Source: Liquidambar formosana (taxonomy: Eukaryota > Streptophyta > Magnoliopsida > Saxifragales > Altingiaceae). From it: a stretch of DNA of 64,000 nucleotides. Under the pieces are notes generated by a model. The model ran no database searches and was not told where the DNA came from. It saw only the letters and a list, made by a program, of their open reading frames with translations. Where the stretch lies: contig JBBPBK010000108.1 of assembly GCA_039720395.1 (NCBI GenBank), forward strand, positions 301,318 to 365,317, written 5' to 3'. Of this stretch, positions 12,240-22,555 are shown piece by piece. The position numbers and the translations under genes are program-made. Every line of letters starts with the position of its first letter. Position 1 is the stretch's first letter.

Positions 12240-12601
12240 ATTCGCCCACCAACAGGAATAGGAGGCCCAAGTGTATTAAAAAAAAATTTCTATAAAAAAA
12301 AACAATTCTAAATGGATGCCTCTAGATCATGATTTTGCATTCAAATAATGTTCATTGAATTACTCTAAATTTTGGATTAGTATCATTCATGAAATTAAAC
12401 TTTTGAACACACATAATTAGCTTGGCAATTCTAGTTTAGTCCTTTACATTTATGTTTGCATAGAGAATTTATCACTTGTATATCTAATTGCACAATCACA
12501 TTTGTTCATTTTGTGGGGCTTAAACTTGTTAATCTTTGATGAGTTGAATAAACCGCAAATAAGTGACCTTGGCAACAGCTCTTAACTTTGTGTTTATCTT
12601 T

Positions 12602-12744
12602 GAAAAAAAAAAAAAAAAAAAGAAGAAAAGAAATTAAAAAGAAAAGAAAAAAATGATAAAAGAGAAAGAAAAAAAATATAGAGATTAGAAAAAGATAGAA
12701 AAAAAGAAAAAGAGAAAGGAAAAGAGAGATAAAAAAATGATATA
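12602..12744. repeat. A/G-rich low-complexity tract at a truncation junction
   Basis: About 140 bp of almost pure A and G on the + strand. It joins the end of the left inverted arm to the broken end of the Athila 3' LTR and replaces about 350 bp of LTR. Confidence 0.8.
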
Positions 12745-13748
12745 GCATAACTCATCAAAGATATAACATGAACCGTCTCACCTACTCTACTCTAAACTAA
12801 TTTGTGAGCACAACTCATCTTGTCTAAGCATGAATTATCTTAATTTCCAAATATATACAGTGAAAACCATTGCATAACCATTGTATTTAAAATCACAGAA
12901 ATTAAACACAATTTGAAATAAAAACACTAAAAGCAATTGTATCAATAGTACAATCCTCCTAGTTATGCAATCCCTATACACAAATAATCAAATCCACAAC
13001 ACAATACAATAAAATACACAATACTTGATTAGGGCTTGGTATCTCCATCCTAAGACAAAGATTAGTTGGCCTTGTAGATAACCAAGAACTAGTTTCTCCC
13101 CTTTGCCGTCTTTGTACCTCCTCTTTTCTTCTTTGTTATGTGAATTCCCTTGGTATTTATAGGAGATGGGGAAAGGATCCAGCTGATCCCACAAGTCAAA
13201 AGCAATGCCCCCTTTCTTTGAATTCTTGGCTGCCCATGTTCTCACTTTGACAAATTCTGCCAGATTCAGATTTTTACAAATAAGTCCACTTCCAGCTCAT
13301 TTTTGACTTGGAAGACGTTTGAATTAGGAAATTCCATAAACTGAAAAATTGTAGTCCTTTAAGGCTTCTTTCCAGAGCCACTAATTTCACCTAAATCGGA
13401 TATGGGAATCACAAGTTATGGCCAGATTACCACAACTTGGTCAATCTATCCAGATTTGCTGCTGAATTTGGGATCATGAATTTCTTTGCCTAACTTTGAA
13501 TTTCAGCTGCTCAAATCTTCAAAATTGTTGACCCAACTCTTGTTGCAGCTCCATGAAATTTTAGGCAAGTGAGAAACCCACTTCAAGTTGCATTTATTAG
13601 CTTAAGTAGTCCCGATTGTCATCTTTTCTGGTATAAACTCAACAGCCCTGCAATAAATCAAAAACACTTTAAACACCCAAATTAAATATAAAAATAACTA
13701 GAAAATATAAATTAGGGAGTAATTTCAATGAATATTTTGTGCTTATCA
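12745..13748 (-). repeat. 3' LTR of the Athila element, truncated
   Basis: Aligns with 22908-23913 of the 5' LTR. The last 352 bp (the counterpart of 22556-22907) are missing at 12744. The LTR begins, on the - strand, with TGATAAGCACAAAATATTC. It keeps a good TATA box (TATAAATA, 13154-13161), while the 5' LTR has TCTAAATA at the same place. Confidence 0.88.
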
Positions 13749-13763
13749 AATACCCCCCAACTA
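13749..13763 (-). promoter_or_regulatory. Polypurine tract (plus-strand primer) of the Athila element
   Basis: TAGTTGGGGGGTATT on the - strand lies directly before the 3' LTR start (TGATAAG), the correct place for a polypurine tract. It follows 'ctcgaggactgc', a usual leader in plant gypsy elements. Confidence 0.8.
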
Positions 13764-14280
13764 ACACTTTGCAGTCCTCGAGCAAAGCAAAATAAAATAA
13801 AACAAAAACTAACTAGTCCATTTTCACAGGTAATGCGATTGCACTTAGCGTATGCAATAAGCCTTTAAACCCCTAGGTTTCTCCAGTGGACGAGTTAGTC
13901 TCATGAGGGCTTCCAATGATGACACCCACAAACATCTTTTATTATCACGGATGCTGTTCATGATTCTGCATTTAGATAATATCTTGCTAACTCAAACGAA
14001 AATTCTCATTCATTGAAATCAAACAGTTGAACACTACATTTTTTTACCAATCTAATAAAGTCCAATCCATTTGTACTCAAATAGAAATTTATCACAAGTT
14101 CATCTGGTGTAAAGTGAATTCTTATACAAATGTGTGGCCCCAAACATATCAGCATTCCTTAATATGTTTTTACCGTAGCAAGGTAAACCAAGGCTTCAGC
14201 TTAATACGCACACAAAGAATAATAATAACAACAGTTTTTTTTCTTTCTTTTTTTCTTTTTCTTCTTTTTTTTTTTCTTTT
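13764..14280. other. Athila 3' internal region outside the arms
   Basis: Non-coding sequence between the polypurine tract and the inner end of the right arm. A T-rich tract (14233-14280) marks the arm border. Confidence 0.5.
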
Positions 14281-15638
14281 AAGATAAACACAAAGTTAAG
14301 AGCTATTGCTAAGGTCACTTATTTGCGGTTTATTCAACTCATTAAAGATTAACAAGTTTAAGCCCCACAAAATGGACAAATGTGATTGTGCAATTAGATA
14401 TACAAGTGATAAATTCTCTATGCAAACATAAATATAAAGGACTAAACTAGAATTGCCAAGCTACTGACGTGTGTTCAAAAGTTTAATTTCATGAATAATA
14501 CTAATCCAAAATTTAGAGTCATTCAATGAACATTATTTGAATGCCAAATCATGATCTAGAGGCATCCATTTAGATTTTTTTTTTTATAGAATTTTTTATT
14601 TATTTTTATAATACACTTGGGCCTCCTATTTCTATTGGTGGGCGAATAATGGGCCAGGGCCCAATAACGGCTGATGGGTTCATACGGACATCCAAGACTT
14701 GGTATGCCCAAACCTTTGAACCCAAACCCGAAAACCTACTCTCTCACCCGACCGCTTAAAACTTTGACTGTTGACTATAATTGAAAGGCTGCAATATCGA
14801 GATGTGACCATTTTATCAATAAAGCAACAATAATGGTAGATTATTGCAGGTCTTGAGAGGATTTAGAGGATTATTTAATCCTTGATGTCTGATAGCGTGC
14901 CGAATTCTCCCACAGTGCATCGATCATTGAACCCCGCTTTTTGACTCTTGTTGGGTGAGTTTTAAAACCAGAGATCGACTACAGGAATTCAAAAACTCTC
15001 CTTCAATCCTTCAATCCTCAAAAGCCTTATTATCTCTAAACCTCCCTCTCACTAATCTTATGGTTTCATCTTCTGCTTCCCACAATCGCCCTAACCTGAA
15101 CGAGGTGCCAAAACTAGAAGTTTAGCAACCAATATTTTTAAACTCCCGATACCAACCTATCATGGTTAATGATTCCCTTATATATAATTTTGCAAATGCC
15201 ACAACAGTGGCTGCAAAACTCATTACTCCTCGTGACGAGAGGATTCTGAGTGAAAGGTCTGATATGGACGTTATGAGAGATTCCATGGCTCTAAGTGTCC
15301 AGGCTACTACAGTCACCTCTAATATGGCCCGGCGTTTGCATGCTAGGACTATGGAAGTGCAGGGGTTGAGAGATTGAGTACTCAATCTTCAGCAACTGTT
15401 TACTGGGTCCCATCGGAGGATGAGGATCTTGAGAGCAAAGAACAGAGAATTGAAAAGACTAGTGGACTCCTATGCTAGGGGTCATGAACCCAGAGTTGTG
15501 GAGCTAGAAGGGCTTAAGGATCAAATTCGAGGGCAACTTGAAAGACTCTCAGATAGGGTTCAGATAGAACCTAATGTTGATTCTCCCAATCCTTCTCAGA
15601 ATGCTACTATGGAGTAGCATTCCTCTTTTCTCTCTCTC

Positions 15639-15669
<31 letters not shown>

Positions 15670-16069
15670 GTTTTTTTTGTTGCTGCTACTAGAATGAAGA
15701 TGGTTTTATTTGCTAAACTCAAAGAACAAAAAGATAAAATAGCACACAGAATGAATGAACACAACAAAATACTATTCATAAATAGATAACACACTGGAAT
15801 CAACTTCTAATAGACAAATCAAAATAAATAAAAAAAAATTATCGAAAATACAAAACGTACACCAGCAACAAATAACATGGCAAAATTTCAAGACCAGAAA
15901 TGGGACCACTGGCATAATTAGAATCTCCTCATGTACACAATATTCCAATATATAGAAGATGAGTGGAATAACAACTAGGTACCACGGGAGCATGAAAGTG
16001 AAAAACCCATTCATCGTTGCAGAGATAAGGGTTTTGGGGAGGAATAGCCATGATATTTATAGAAAAGTC
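14281..16069 (+). repeat. Right arm of the 1.8-kb inverted repeat
   Basis: This is the resident copy of the cassette between pol and the 3' LTR. It is bounded on both sides by T-runs and, just outside, by two similar polypurine-tract-like motifs (13749-13782 and 16101-16145). It contains the antisense ORFs. Its reverse complement is at 10801-12601. Confidence 0.85.
15060..15617 (+). pseudogene. Antisense coiled-coil ORF of the Athila element, two stops
   Basis: An ORF of about 185 codons, opposite to pol, between pol and the 3' LTR. It starts MVSSSASHNRPNLNEVPKLEV, has NDSLIYNFANATTVAAKL and LSERSDMDVMRDSMALSVQ in the middle, and a charged coiled-coil half with ELKRLVDSYARGHEPRVVEL and GQLERLSDRVQIE. 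It ends SQNATME. Stops occur at 15123 (TAG; TGG in the left-arm copy) and 15375 (TGA; CAA in the left-arm copy). Antisense ORFs at this place are known from plant Tat elements. I do not recognise this protein; a coiled-coil binding or structural role is only a guess. Confidence 0.6.
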
Positions 16070-16100
16070 CTTTTTTTTTTTTTTTTTTTTTTTACAACAC

Positions 16101-16145
16101 CAAAATTCCCTCCCCCCAACTTAAAATTTGCATTGTCCTCAATGT
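16101..16145 (-). promoter_or_regulatory. Second polypurine-tract-like motif after pol
   Basis: On the - strand it reads cattgaggacaatgc, then taagttggggggaggg. It resembles the true tract at 13749-13782 (gaggac spacer, then TTAGTTGGGGGG), although no LTR follows. Together they bracket the antisense cassette. It may be a decayed or internal plus-strand primer site. Confidence 0.6.
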
Positions 16146-16345
16146 AAACAATGAAAAACAAAGTAATAGAAATTGTGGAGAATACCTTTAATAGAAAACA
16201 AATAAGCCTGCAAAATTGATTAGCTATGAAAAATAAACTCATCAATCAAAGAAAAATAAAACACACAAAGAAAATAGGTTAGACAAAAAAATAAATAAAT
16301 AAATAAATGGTCTTTTAAAGCTAGATTCCAAGGCTATTAGTGAAT

Positions 16346-19300
16346 TTAAATAGTAACATATTCAGGATCCACCAAATTTATGGATTTAATGAGTTCTTTA
16401 TCTATGTCTCCTTCCACATATGGTTTTAGTCTTTAGCCATTGACCTTAAACATAGAACCATCACGTGGATTTAAAATTTCAACAACACCATGGGGAAAAA
16501 CCTGGTTAACAACAAAAGGGCCGTCCCATCTAGATCTCAACTTACCAGGAAAGAAGCGCAACTTAGAGTTGAAAAGCCACACCTTTTGATTGGGTTCAAA
16601 GGACTTTCTGTTGATGTGTTTATCATGAAAAGCTTTAGTCCTATTCTTGTAAATCCTAGCATTCTCATACGCATCATTGCGTATCTCTTCCAATTCATTG
16701 ATTTGAAGTTTTCGGTGTGAGCCCGCCTCAATTAAATCAAAGTTAAACTTCTTTACAGCCCAAAGTGCCCTGTGTTCTAGCTCAACTGGTAAATGACAAG
16801 CTTTACCATACACTAAACAGTACTGGCACATACCTATGGGACTTTTATAGGCAGTACGATAAGCCCACAAAGCATCATTCAAGCGTAAGGACCAGTCTTT
16901 TCTATCAGGTCTAACCGTTTTCTGAAGGATGTTTTTGATTTCCCTATTAGAAACTTCGGCTTGTCCACTAGTTTGGGGATGATATGGGGTATCAACTTTA
17001 TGGGTAATGGAGTACTTGCGAACCAAAGCCTCAAAAGGCCGATTGTTAAAGTGTTTACCCCCATCACTAATTATAGCATGCGGAAAGCCAAAACGACAAA
17101 AGATATTATCTTGAAGGAATTTGACCACAACCTTGTGGCCATTTGTTTTTGTAGCGATCGCTTCCACCCATTTTGACACATAATCTACCCCAACCAGAAT
17201 GTACTCAAAGCCAAAAGAAGATGGAAATGGACCCATGAAATCAATACCCCACACATCAAAGATTTCCACTACCAGGATAGGATTCAGAGGCATCATGTTA
17301 CGTCGAGAAATGGACCCCATTTGTTGACATCTTTCACAGGCATGACAAAATGCATGGGCATCTTTGAGTAAAGTAGGCCAATAAAACCCACTTTGCAAGA
17401 CTTCAGCAGTAGTCTTCTTCCCACTGAAATGCCCTCCACAGGCAAGGGAATGACAAAAGGTGAGGATACTATTGGTTTCATTTTCTGGGACACATTTTCG
17501 AATCACTTGATCTAGGCAATATTTGAACAGCTCTGGATCCTCCCACAGGTAAAACTTAACTTGGGAAAAAAATCGATCTTTGTTTTGCTTAGACCAATGA
17601 GGTGGGATTTGACCAACTGCAAGATAATTCACAATATGAGCAAACCATGGTAATTTAACATGAGAAACCTCAAATAATTGCTCATCTGGGAAAGAATCTA
17701 GTATTGGTAAGTTGGTACCAGAATGTTCAACTAGAATCCGAGACAAATGATCTGCAACCACATTTTTTGACCCCTTTTTATCCTGAATCTCCAAATTAAA
17801 CTCTTGTAGCAACAAGATCCATCTAATGAGGTGAGGTTTAGTGTCCTTTTTGGACAGTAAATACCATAAAGCAGCATGATCAGAGAACACTACAACCTTG
17901 GATCCTAAGAGATAGGATCGGAATTTATCAAGGGCAAATACTACAGCTAGTAATTCTTTTTCTATTGTGGTATAATTCAATTGAGCATCAGAAAGAGTTT
18001 TACTAGTGTAGTATAAGACATGGGGTTTTTTATTCACCCGTTGCCCTAAGACTGCACTGACTACATAGTCGGATGCATCACACATAATCTCAAATGGGAG
18101 CAACCAATTGGGTGGTTGAATGATGGGAGCAGTGGACAATAATGAGCGAAGTTTCTCAAAGGCTTCCAAACAGGCATTATCAAAGATAAATGGTACATCC
18201 TTGATAAGAAGATTGCACAAAGGTCGAGATATTTTGCTAAAGTCTTTGATGAATCGACGATAGAATCCTGCATGACCAAGAAAAGATCGCACTTACCTAA
18301 CAGATGCTGGGGGAGGAAGGCTAGAGATGAGATCAACCTTGGATTTATCTATTTCTATCCCCCTAAAAGACACAATATGTCCCAAAATAATTCCTTTTTG
18401 AACCATGAAATGATTCTTTTCCCAACTCAGAACAAGATTTGTCTCTATGCAATGTTTAAGAACTTCAGAGAGATTTTGGAGACAATAATCAAAAGTGATC
18501 CCAAAAACTGAGAAATCGTCCATGAAAACTTCAAGAAATTTCTCCACCATGTCAGAGAAAATAGACAGCATACACCGCTGAAAAGTAGTAGGCACATTAC
18601 ATAAGCCAAAAGGCATACGCCTATATGCAAATGTTCCAAAAGGACAGGTGAAAGTTGTTTTCTCTTGGTCATCAGGGAAAACAGGTGCTTAATTATATCC
18701 AAAATAACCATCTAGAAAGCAGTAGAAGCTTTGGCCTGCTAATCTCTCTAAGATTTGATCGATGTAGGGTAGAGGGAAATGGTCTTTTCTAGTTACCAAA
18801 TTGAGCTTCCTATAATCAATGCAAACACGCCAACCTGTTGTTGTACGTGTTGGAACTAGTTCACCATTCTCATTTTCAACAACAGTAATTCCTGACTTCT
18901 TGGGCACCACTTGAGTAGGACTTACCCATTTACTATCTGAGATGGGGTATATGATACCTGCATCTAATAACTTCACAACTTCTTTTTTTATAACCTCCTT
19001 CATGTTAGGATTTAACTTCCTTTGCATTTCATGAATTGGCTTGGCATTCTCCTCAAGATGAATGCGGTGCATGCAAATGGAAGGGTTGATCCCTTTTAAA
19101 TCAGCCGCAGACCATCCTATAGCACCCATATGTTCTTTAAGCATGCTCATAAGTTGACTTTCCTGTTCAGTAGTCAAGTTAGATGCTATAATGAGTGGAA
19201 GGGTCTCATCAGGTCCTAAGAATGCATACTTGAGTGTATCGGGGAGTGGCTTCAACTCAAGTTTGGGAAGCACTTTAGTGGAAAGGAAGGTAGGTTCACT

Positions 19301-19660
19301 AGACAATGGAAGCAAAGACTCAAATTTGGATTTCCAAGGTGCATGATCCAGGAGGGGTGGTAGTTCAAGCATAGCATCCACTTCCTCAATAGATTTTTCA
19401 ATATCAAACTCATTATAGCCAAAATGAGCTAGACATGTTTCCAATGGATCCTCAGTTAAAACGTAGGGTAAGGCTTCTTCAACTAAACCATCGATGACAT
19501 CTACTGCAAAACAATCATCCTCCTTCGAAGGTTGTTGAGCAGCATTAAACACATTTAACCTTGCTTTCATGTTACCAAAGGACAAGTCCATCACTCCAGA
19601 CCTACAATTGATGCAAGCATTAGCTGTAGCTAAGAAAGAGCGACCTAAGATGACGGGAAT
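16346..19660 (-). pseudogene. Athila pol: reverse transcriptase, RNase H, integrase (broken)
   Basis: The polyprotein part that copies RNA into DNA and inserts it. In order: an RT with WVSPTQVVPKKSG, WRVCIDYRKLN, FPLPYIDQILERLAGQ, FCFLDGY-type palm and the catalytic FMDD; RNase H with [33 protein letters not shown] and [10 protein letters not shown]; an integrase with an H-H-C-C zinc finger ([14 protein letters not shown] ... CHACERCQ) and catalytic D, D, E in [18 protein letters not shown] and [13 protein letters not shown]. In-frame stops: 19661, 18689, 18293 and 16433, all TAA at positions where Gln is usual. Reading past 16433, the protein ends at 16346 with VDPEYVTI. The gene cannot make an intact pol. 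Confidence 0.9.
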
Positions 19661-21886
19661 TTATTTTCCTGGATTGCATATTGGTTCCATATCAAGAATA
19701 AGAAACTCTACAGGGAAGTAGAACCTATCTACCTTAACAAGAACATCCTCAATTATTCCACGTGGCACCTTAACAGATCTATCAGCTAATTGCAAGGTAA
19801 CTGATGTTGGTTTCAACTCACCTAGCCTAGATTGCTCATATACCAAATAAGGAAGGAGATTAACACTTGCCCCTAAGTCTAAGAGTGCCCTGTCTACGGA
19901 ATGATTTCCTATCATACATGAAATGGTAAGAGCACTGGGATCCTTAAACTTGGGAGGAGTGCTATTTTGCAAAATGGAACTCACTTGCTCGGTTAGAAAC
20001 ACCTTTTTGGACACTTGTGCCTAAGTCTTGCGCTTTTGAGTGCAAAGGTCTTTAAGAAATTTAGCATAGGATGGAATTTGTTTGATGGCATCAAGAAGGG
20101 GAAGATTGATTTTCACTTGTTTGAACATTTCCATTATGTCTTCTATAGATGTTCCTTTTTTTCCAAAAGGAGAAGGTGCATCAAGACAAGTGGGAAAAGG
20201 AGCTTTTGGCAAATATGGTGCTGCCACAGGATGATGTGGAAAGAGATGAAAGAGGATCCTTCTTTGATTCATTTATTTTTTCAATCCCTGAATCCTTGGA
20301 CTTGCTAACTGATTGGCCATTCTTTTCCTTATCCATTCCAGACCTAGTATCAATCACTCGCCCATCCCTTAAGGTCACGATTGCCTTTGCTTGCTCCTAG
20401 TAAGCATCATCAGCCTATGAATTTTCTATGGAATATTGACCCTTAGGATTGTTCACTGGTTAGCTTGGAAGTTTTCCCTCCTCTCGTTTACTAAGAGCAT
20501 TTGCTATTGCCCGATTTGGGCTTCAAACTTGGCTATTGACTGAGTATGGGAATGCAGCATTTGTGTGCTGGCCTCAAGTCCTTGAAGGCCTTGCAACACT
20601 CTCTTCTCAAAAGATGGATTTCTTGGAGGTGGAAGATTAGAGTGTGGGAATGGTTGCTGTGGTCGAATAGGTTGATAACCAGAAGGGTTGAGAATATTAG
20701 GCAAATTTGGCCTTTGAGATTGGGCAAATGAGTTCCCTGGAGCTTGTTTCCAAGAAAAATTGGGGTGGTTTCCCAATCCCGGGTTATAAGTATTAGAGAA
20801 AGGATTATTACCCGATCTAGAGAATCCTTGAGCAGCATTGACTTGTTCTTGGACAAACTCAGGGAATTGGGAAGCCATTGGGCATTCACTTATGAAGCGA
20901 GCACGGCTAGAATATAAAGCACATTCTTCTTGTAAGGTGGGAGGCTGAGAAGATGTTGTAGGGATTTGGCCTATGGACAACAATTGATCAAGCTTTTTAG
21001 ATAAAGCATCCACTTTCCCATAAATATCTATGGAGTGCCCTACTTCATAGATACCTCCTCTCTTTTGAGAACTAGAAGATGTTGGTTTTTCACTCCTAGA
21101 GGCCGCAACATGTTGAAAGGAATTCTCACTAAGGTTCTCAAACAATTTCCAAGCCTCATTTTCACTTTTCATCATGAAAGTCCCACCACAAGAGTCATCC
21201 ACCATTTGACGGTGATTTGTGGATAAACCATCATAAAAGCATTGAACCAGTTGCCACTTGGGCACTGCATGGTGAAGACATTTATGAATGAGGTCTTTGA
21301 ATCTCTCCCAAGTCTCATGAAATGGCTCACCATCGAGTTGTGAGAAACTCGTGATAGCTCGCCGAATTTGGTTGGTCTTGCCTATGGGAAAATACTTCTT
21401 TAAAAATTCTTGTTGCATTTGTTCCCATGTGGTAATTGTGTTGCCTTCTAAGGAGTTAAGCCAGTTTTTGGCATCATCCTTAAGTGAGAATAGAAACAAC
21501 CTTAATCTAAAAGCATCATCAGAAAAATTTGGGAATTTGACTGTAGAACAAATTTTAAGGAATTCATCAAAATGCTTATAGGGGTTTTCATTTCTCAGTC
21601 CATAGAAAGATGGAAGCATTTGGATCACACTGGACCTAATCTCATATTAAGTAGTAGCTACAATGGGTAGCCGAATGTAGGAAGGTGATGTGTATGTGGA
21701 GGGGGTGAAGTACTCCCTCAATGGCTTGGGCATGTCTTGGTTTTCTATACTCATGATTTTAGGTGTACCAATAGTCTTATTAGATTGTGAAGACAGTCTA
21801 ATAGTCCTAAGGGTGTATTCTATCTCAGAGTCAAAGGGTACTAAGTTAGGAAACAAAGAATGATGTCCATGCATACAACACCTCAA
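19661..21886 (-). pseudogene. Athila gag and protease (broken)
   Basis: Gag forms the particle; the aspartic protease cuts the polyprotein. The gag starts at 21886 and carries the retrotransposon gag domain (PSFYGLRNENPYKHFDEF, LFSLKDDAKNWLNSLEG, EFLKKYFPIGKTNQIRRAI, GEPFHETWERFKDLIHKCLH), then a Pro/Asn/Gln-rich C terminus. Protease: ALLDLGASVNLLPY with the catalytic D in DLGAS, and IPVILGRSFLATAN continuing into the pol interval. Damage: stops at 21647, 20460, 20415, 20397 and 20021; a frameshift near 20505 (after AQIGQ); another near 20235. I see no CCHC zinc knuckle. All stops are TAA or TAG. Confidence 0.85.
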
Positions 21887-22033
21887 AACCTCAAAACTCT
21901 TTTTAAAAAAAATTTTTTTATCTCATTTTTCTTTTTTTTTTTTTTGTATGCAGCTGCAAGAAAACAAGAATAATTACAACAAGGTGATATATTTGAAAGA
22001 TAAAATGAAATAAATAAATAAAATAAAATAACA

Positions 22034-22262
22034 CAAGCAGTACAACCATCCTTGAAAAGAAAAGAAAAGAAAGAAAAGATGTATATATATATATATCTAT
22101 CAGTAGGCGGTAAAACCGGCCATAATAATGATAATAATAACAATAATAATAATAATACTAAAATGAAATAAATAAATAAAACAGGTGGTACAACCGTCCT
22201 TGAATAGTTAGTCAAGTTATGTTAGTTGTCAAATTAGGCAAGCGGTATAACCATCCTTGAAT
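22034..22262. repeat. Dispersed 25-bp repeats in the Athila leader
   Basis: Variants of 'aggcggtacaaccatccttg' occur near 22035, 22105 (partial), 22183 and 22238, separated by TAA- or A-rich spacers. Such repeats in the leader could be a Gag or RNA-structure site, but this is inference. Confidence 0.55.
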
Positions 22263-22286
22263 AGTATAAAAAAAATTTCTTTTAAA

Positions 22287-22301
22287 ATATATATATATAT
22301 A

Positions 22302-22369
<68 letters not shown>

Positions 22370-22380
22370 TATATATATAT
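22287..22380. repeat. (TA)n microsatellite
   Basis: About 94 bp of almost pure TA dinucleotides with two CTA/GATA interruptions, lying in the Athila leader. Confidence 0.95.
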
Positions 22381-22531
22381 TTTAGCCTAATATCTGCTCG
22401 TCTATGTAGTCTACCAATTACCTGCACATGGAAAAAAAAAAAACAAAATTAGTAAAAACAAAAAAAAAAAATTCTAAACTAAGAATTATAGTAGAATATC
22501 AATTCTCTAATTAACGCAATCGCACTGACAG

Positions 22532-22549
22532 TCCCCGGCAACGGCACCA
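22532..22549 (-). promoter_or_regulatory. Primer-binding site, tRNA-Asp type
   Basis: TGGTGCCGTTGCCGGGGA on the - strand matches the 3' end of plant tRNA-Asp (TGGCGCC...) with one mismatch. It lies six bases after the 5' LTR end (CGATCA). First-strand cDNA synthesis would start here. Confidence 0.85.
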
Positions 22550-22555
22550 AAAATT

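Larger units (their letters stand above)
10801..12601 (-). repeat. Left arm of a 1.8-kb inverted repeat (copy of Athila 3' region)
   Basis: This segment is the reverse complement of 14281-16069, with a few percent substitutions plus indels (about 11 substitutions in the first 400 bp by my count). Both arms end in A/T homopolymers on both sides. The arm is a copy of the region between pol and the 3' LTR of the Athila element. It sits beyond that element's truncated 3' LTR in the opposite orientation, so the locus can fold into a large hairpin. Confidence 0.85.
21887..22531. other. Athila 5' untranslated leader
   Basis: Low-complexity leader between the primer site and gag. It contains a (TA)n tract and several copies of a short 'ggt.caacc.tccttgaa' repeat, described separately. 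No ORF is supported. Confidence 0.6.

Noticed and set aside
12745..13748. Solo LTR separate from the Athila element
   Set aside because: A polypurine tract lies directly beside it and pol follows in the right orientation, so it is that element's own 3' LTR.
13749..16346. Sense env-like gene between Athila pol and the 3' LTR
   Set aside because: I found no long sense ORF or membrane segment there; only the antisense cassette is present.
21883..22215. - strand ORF of 110 aa in the Athila leader
   Set aside because: Low-complexity translation of T-rich and TAA-rich DNA.
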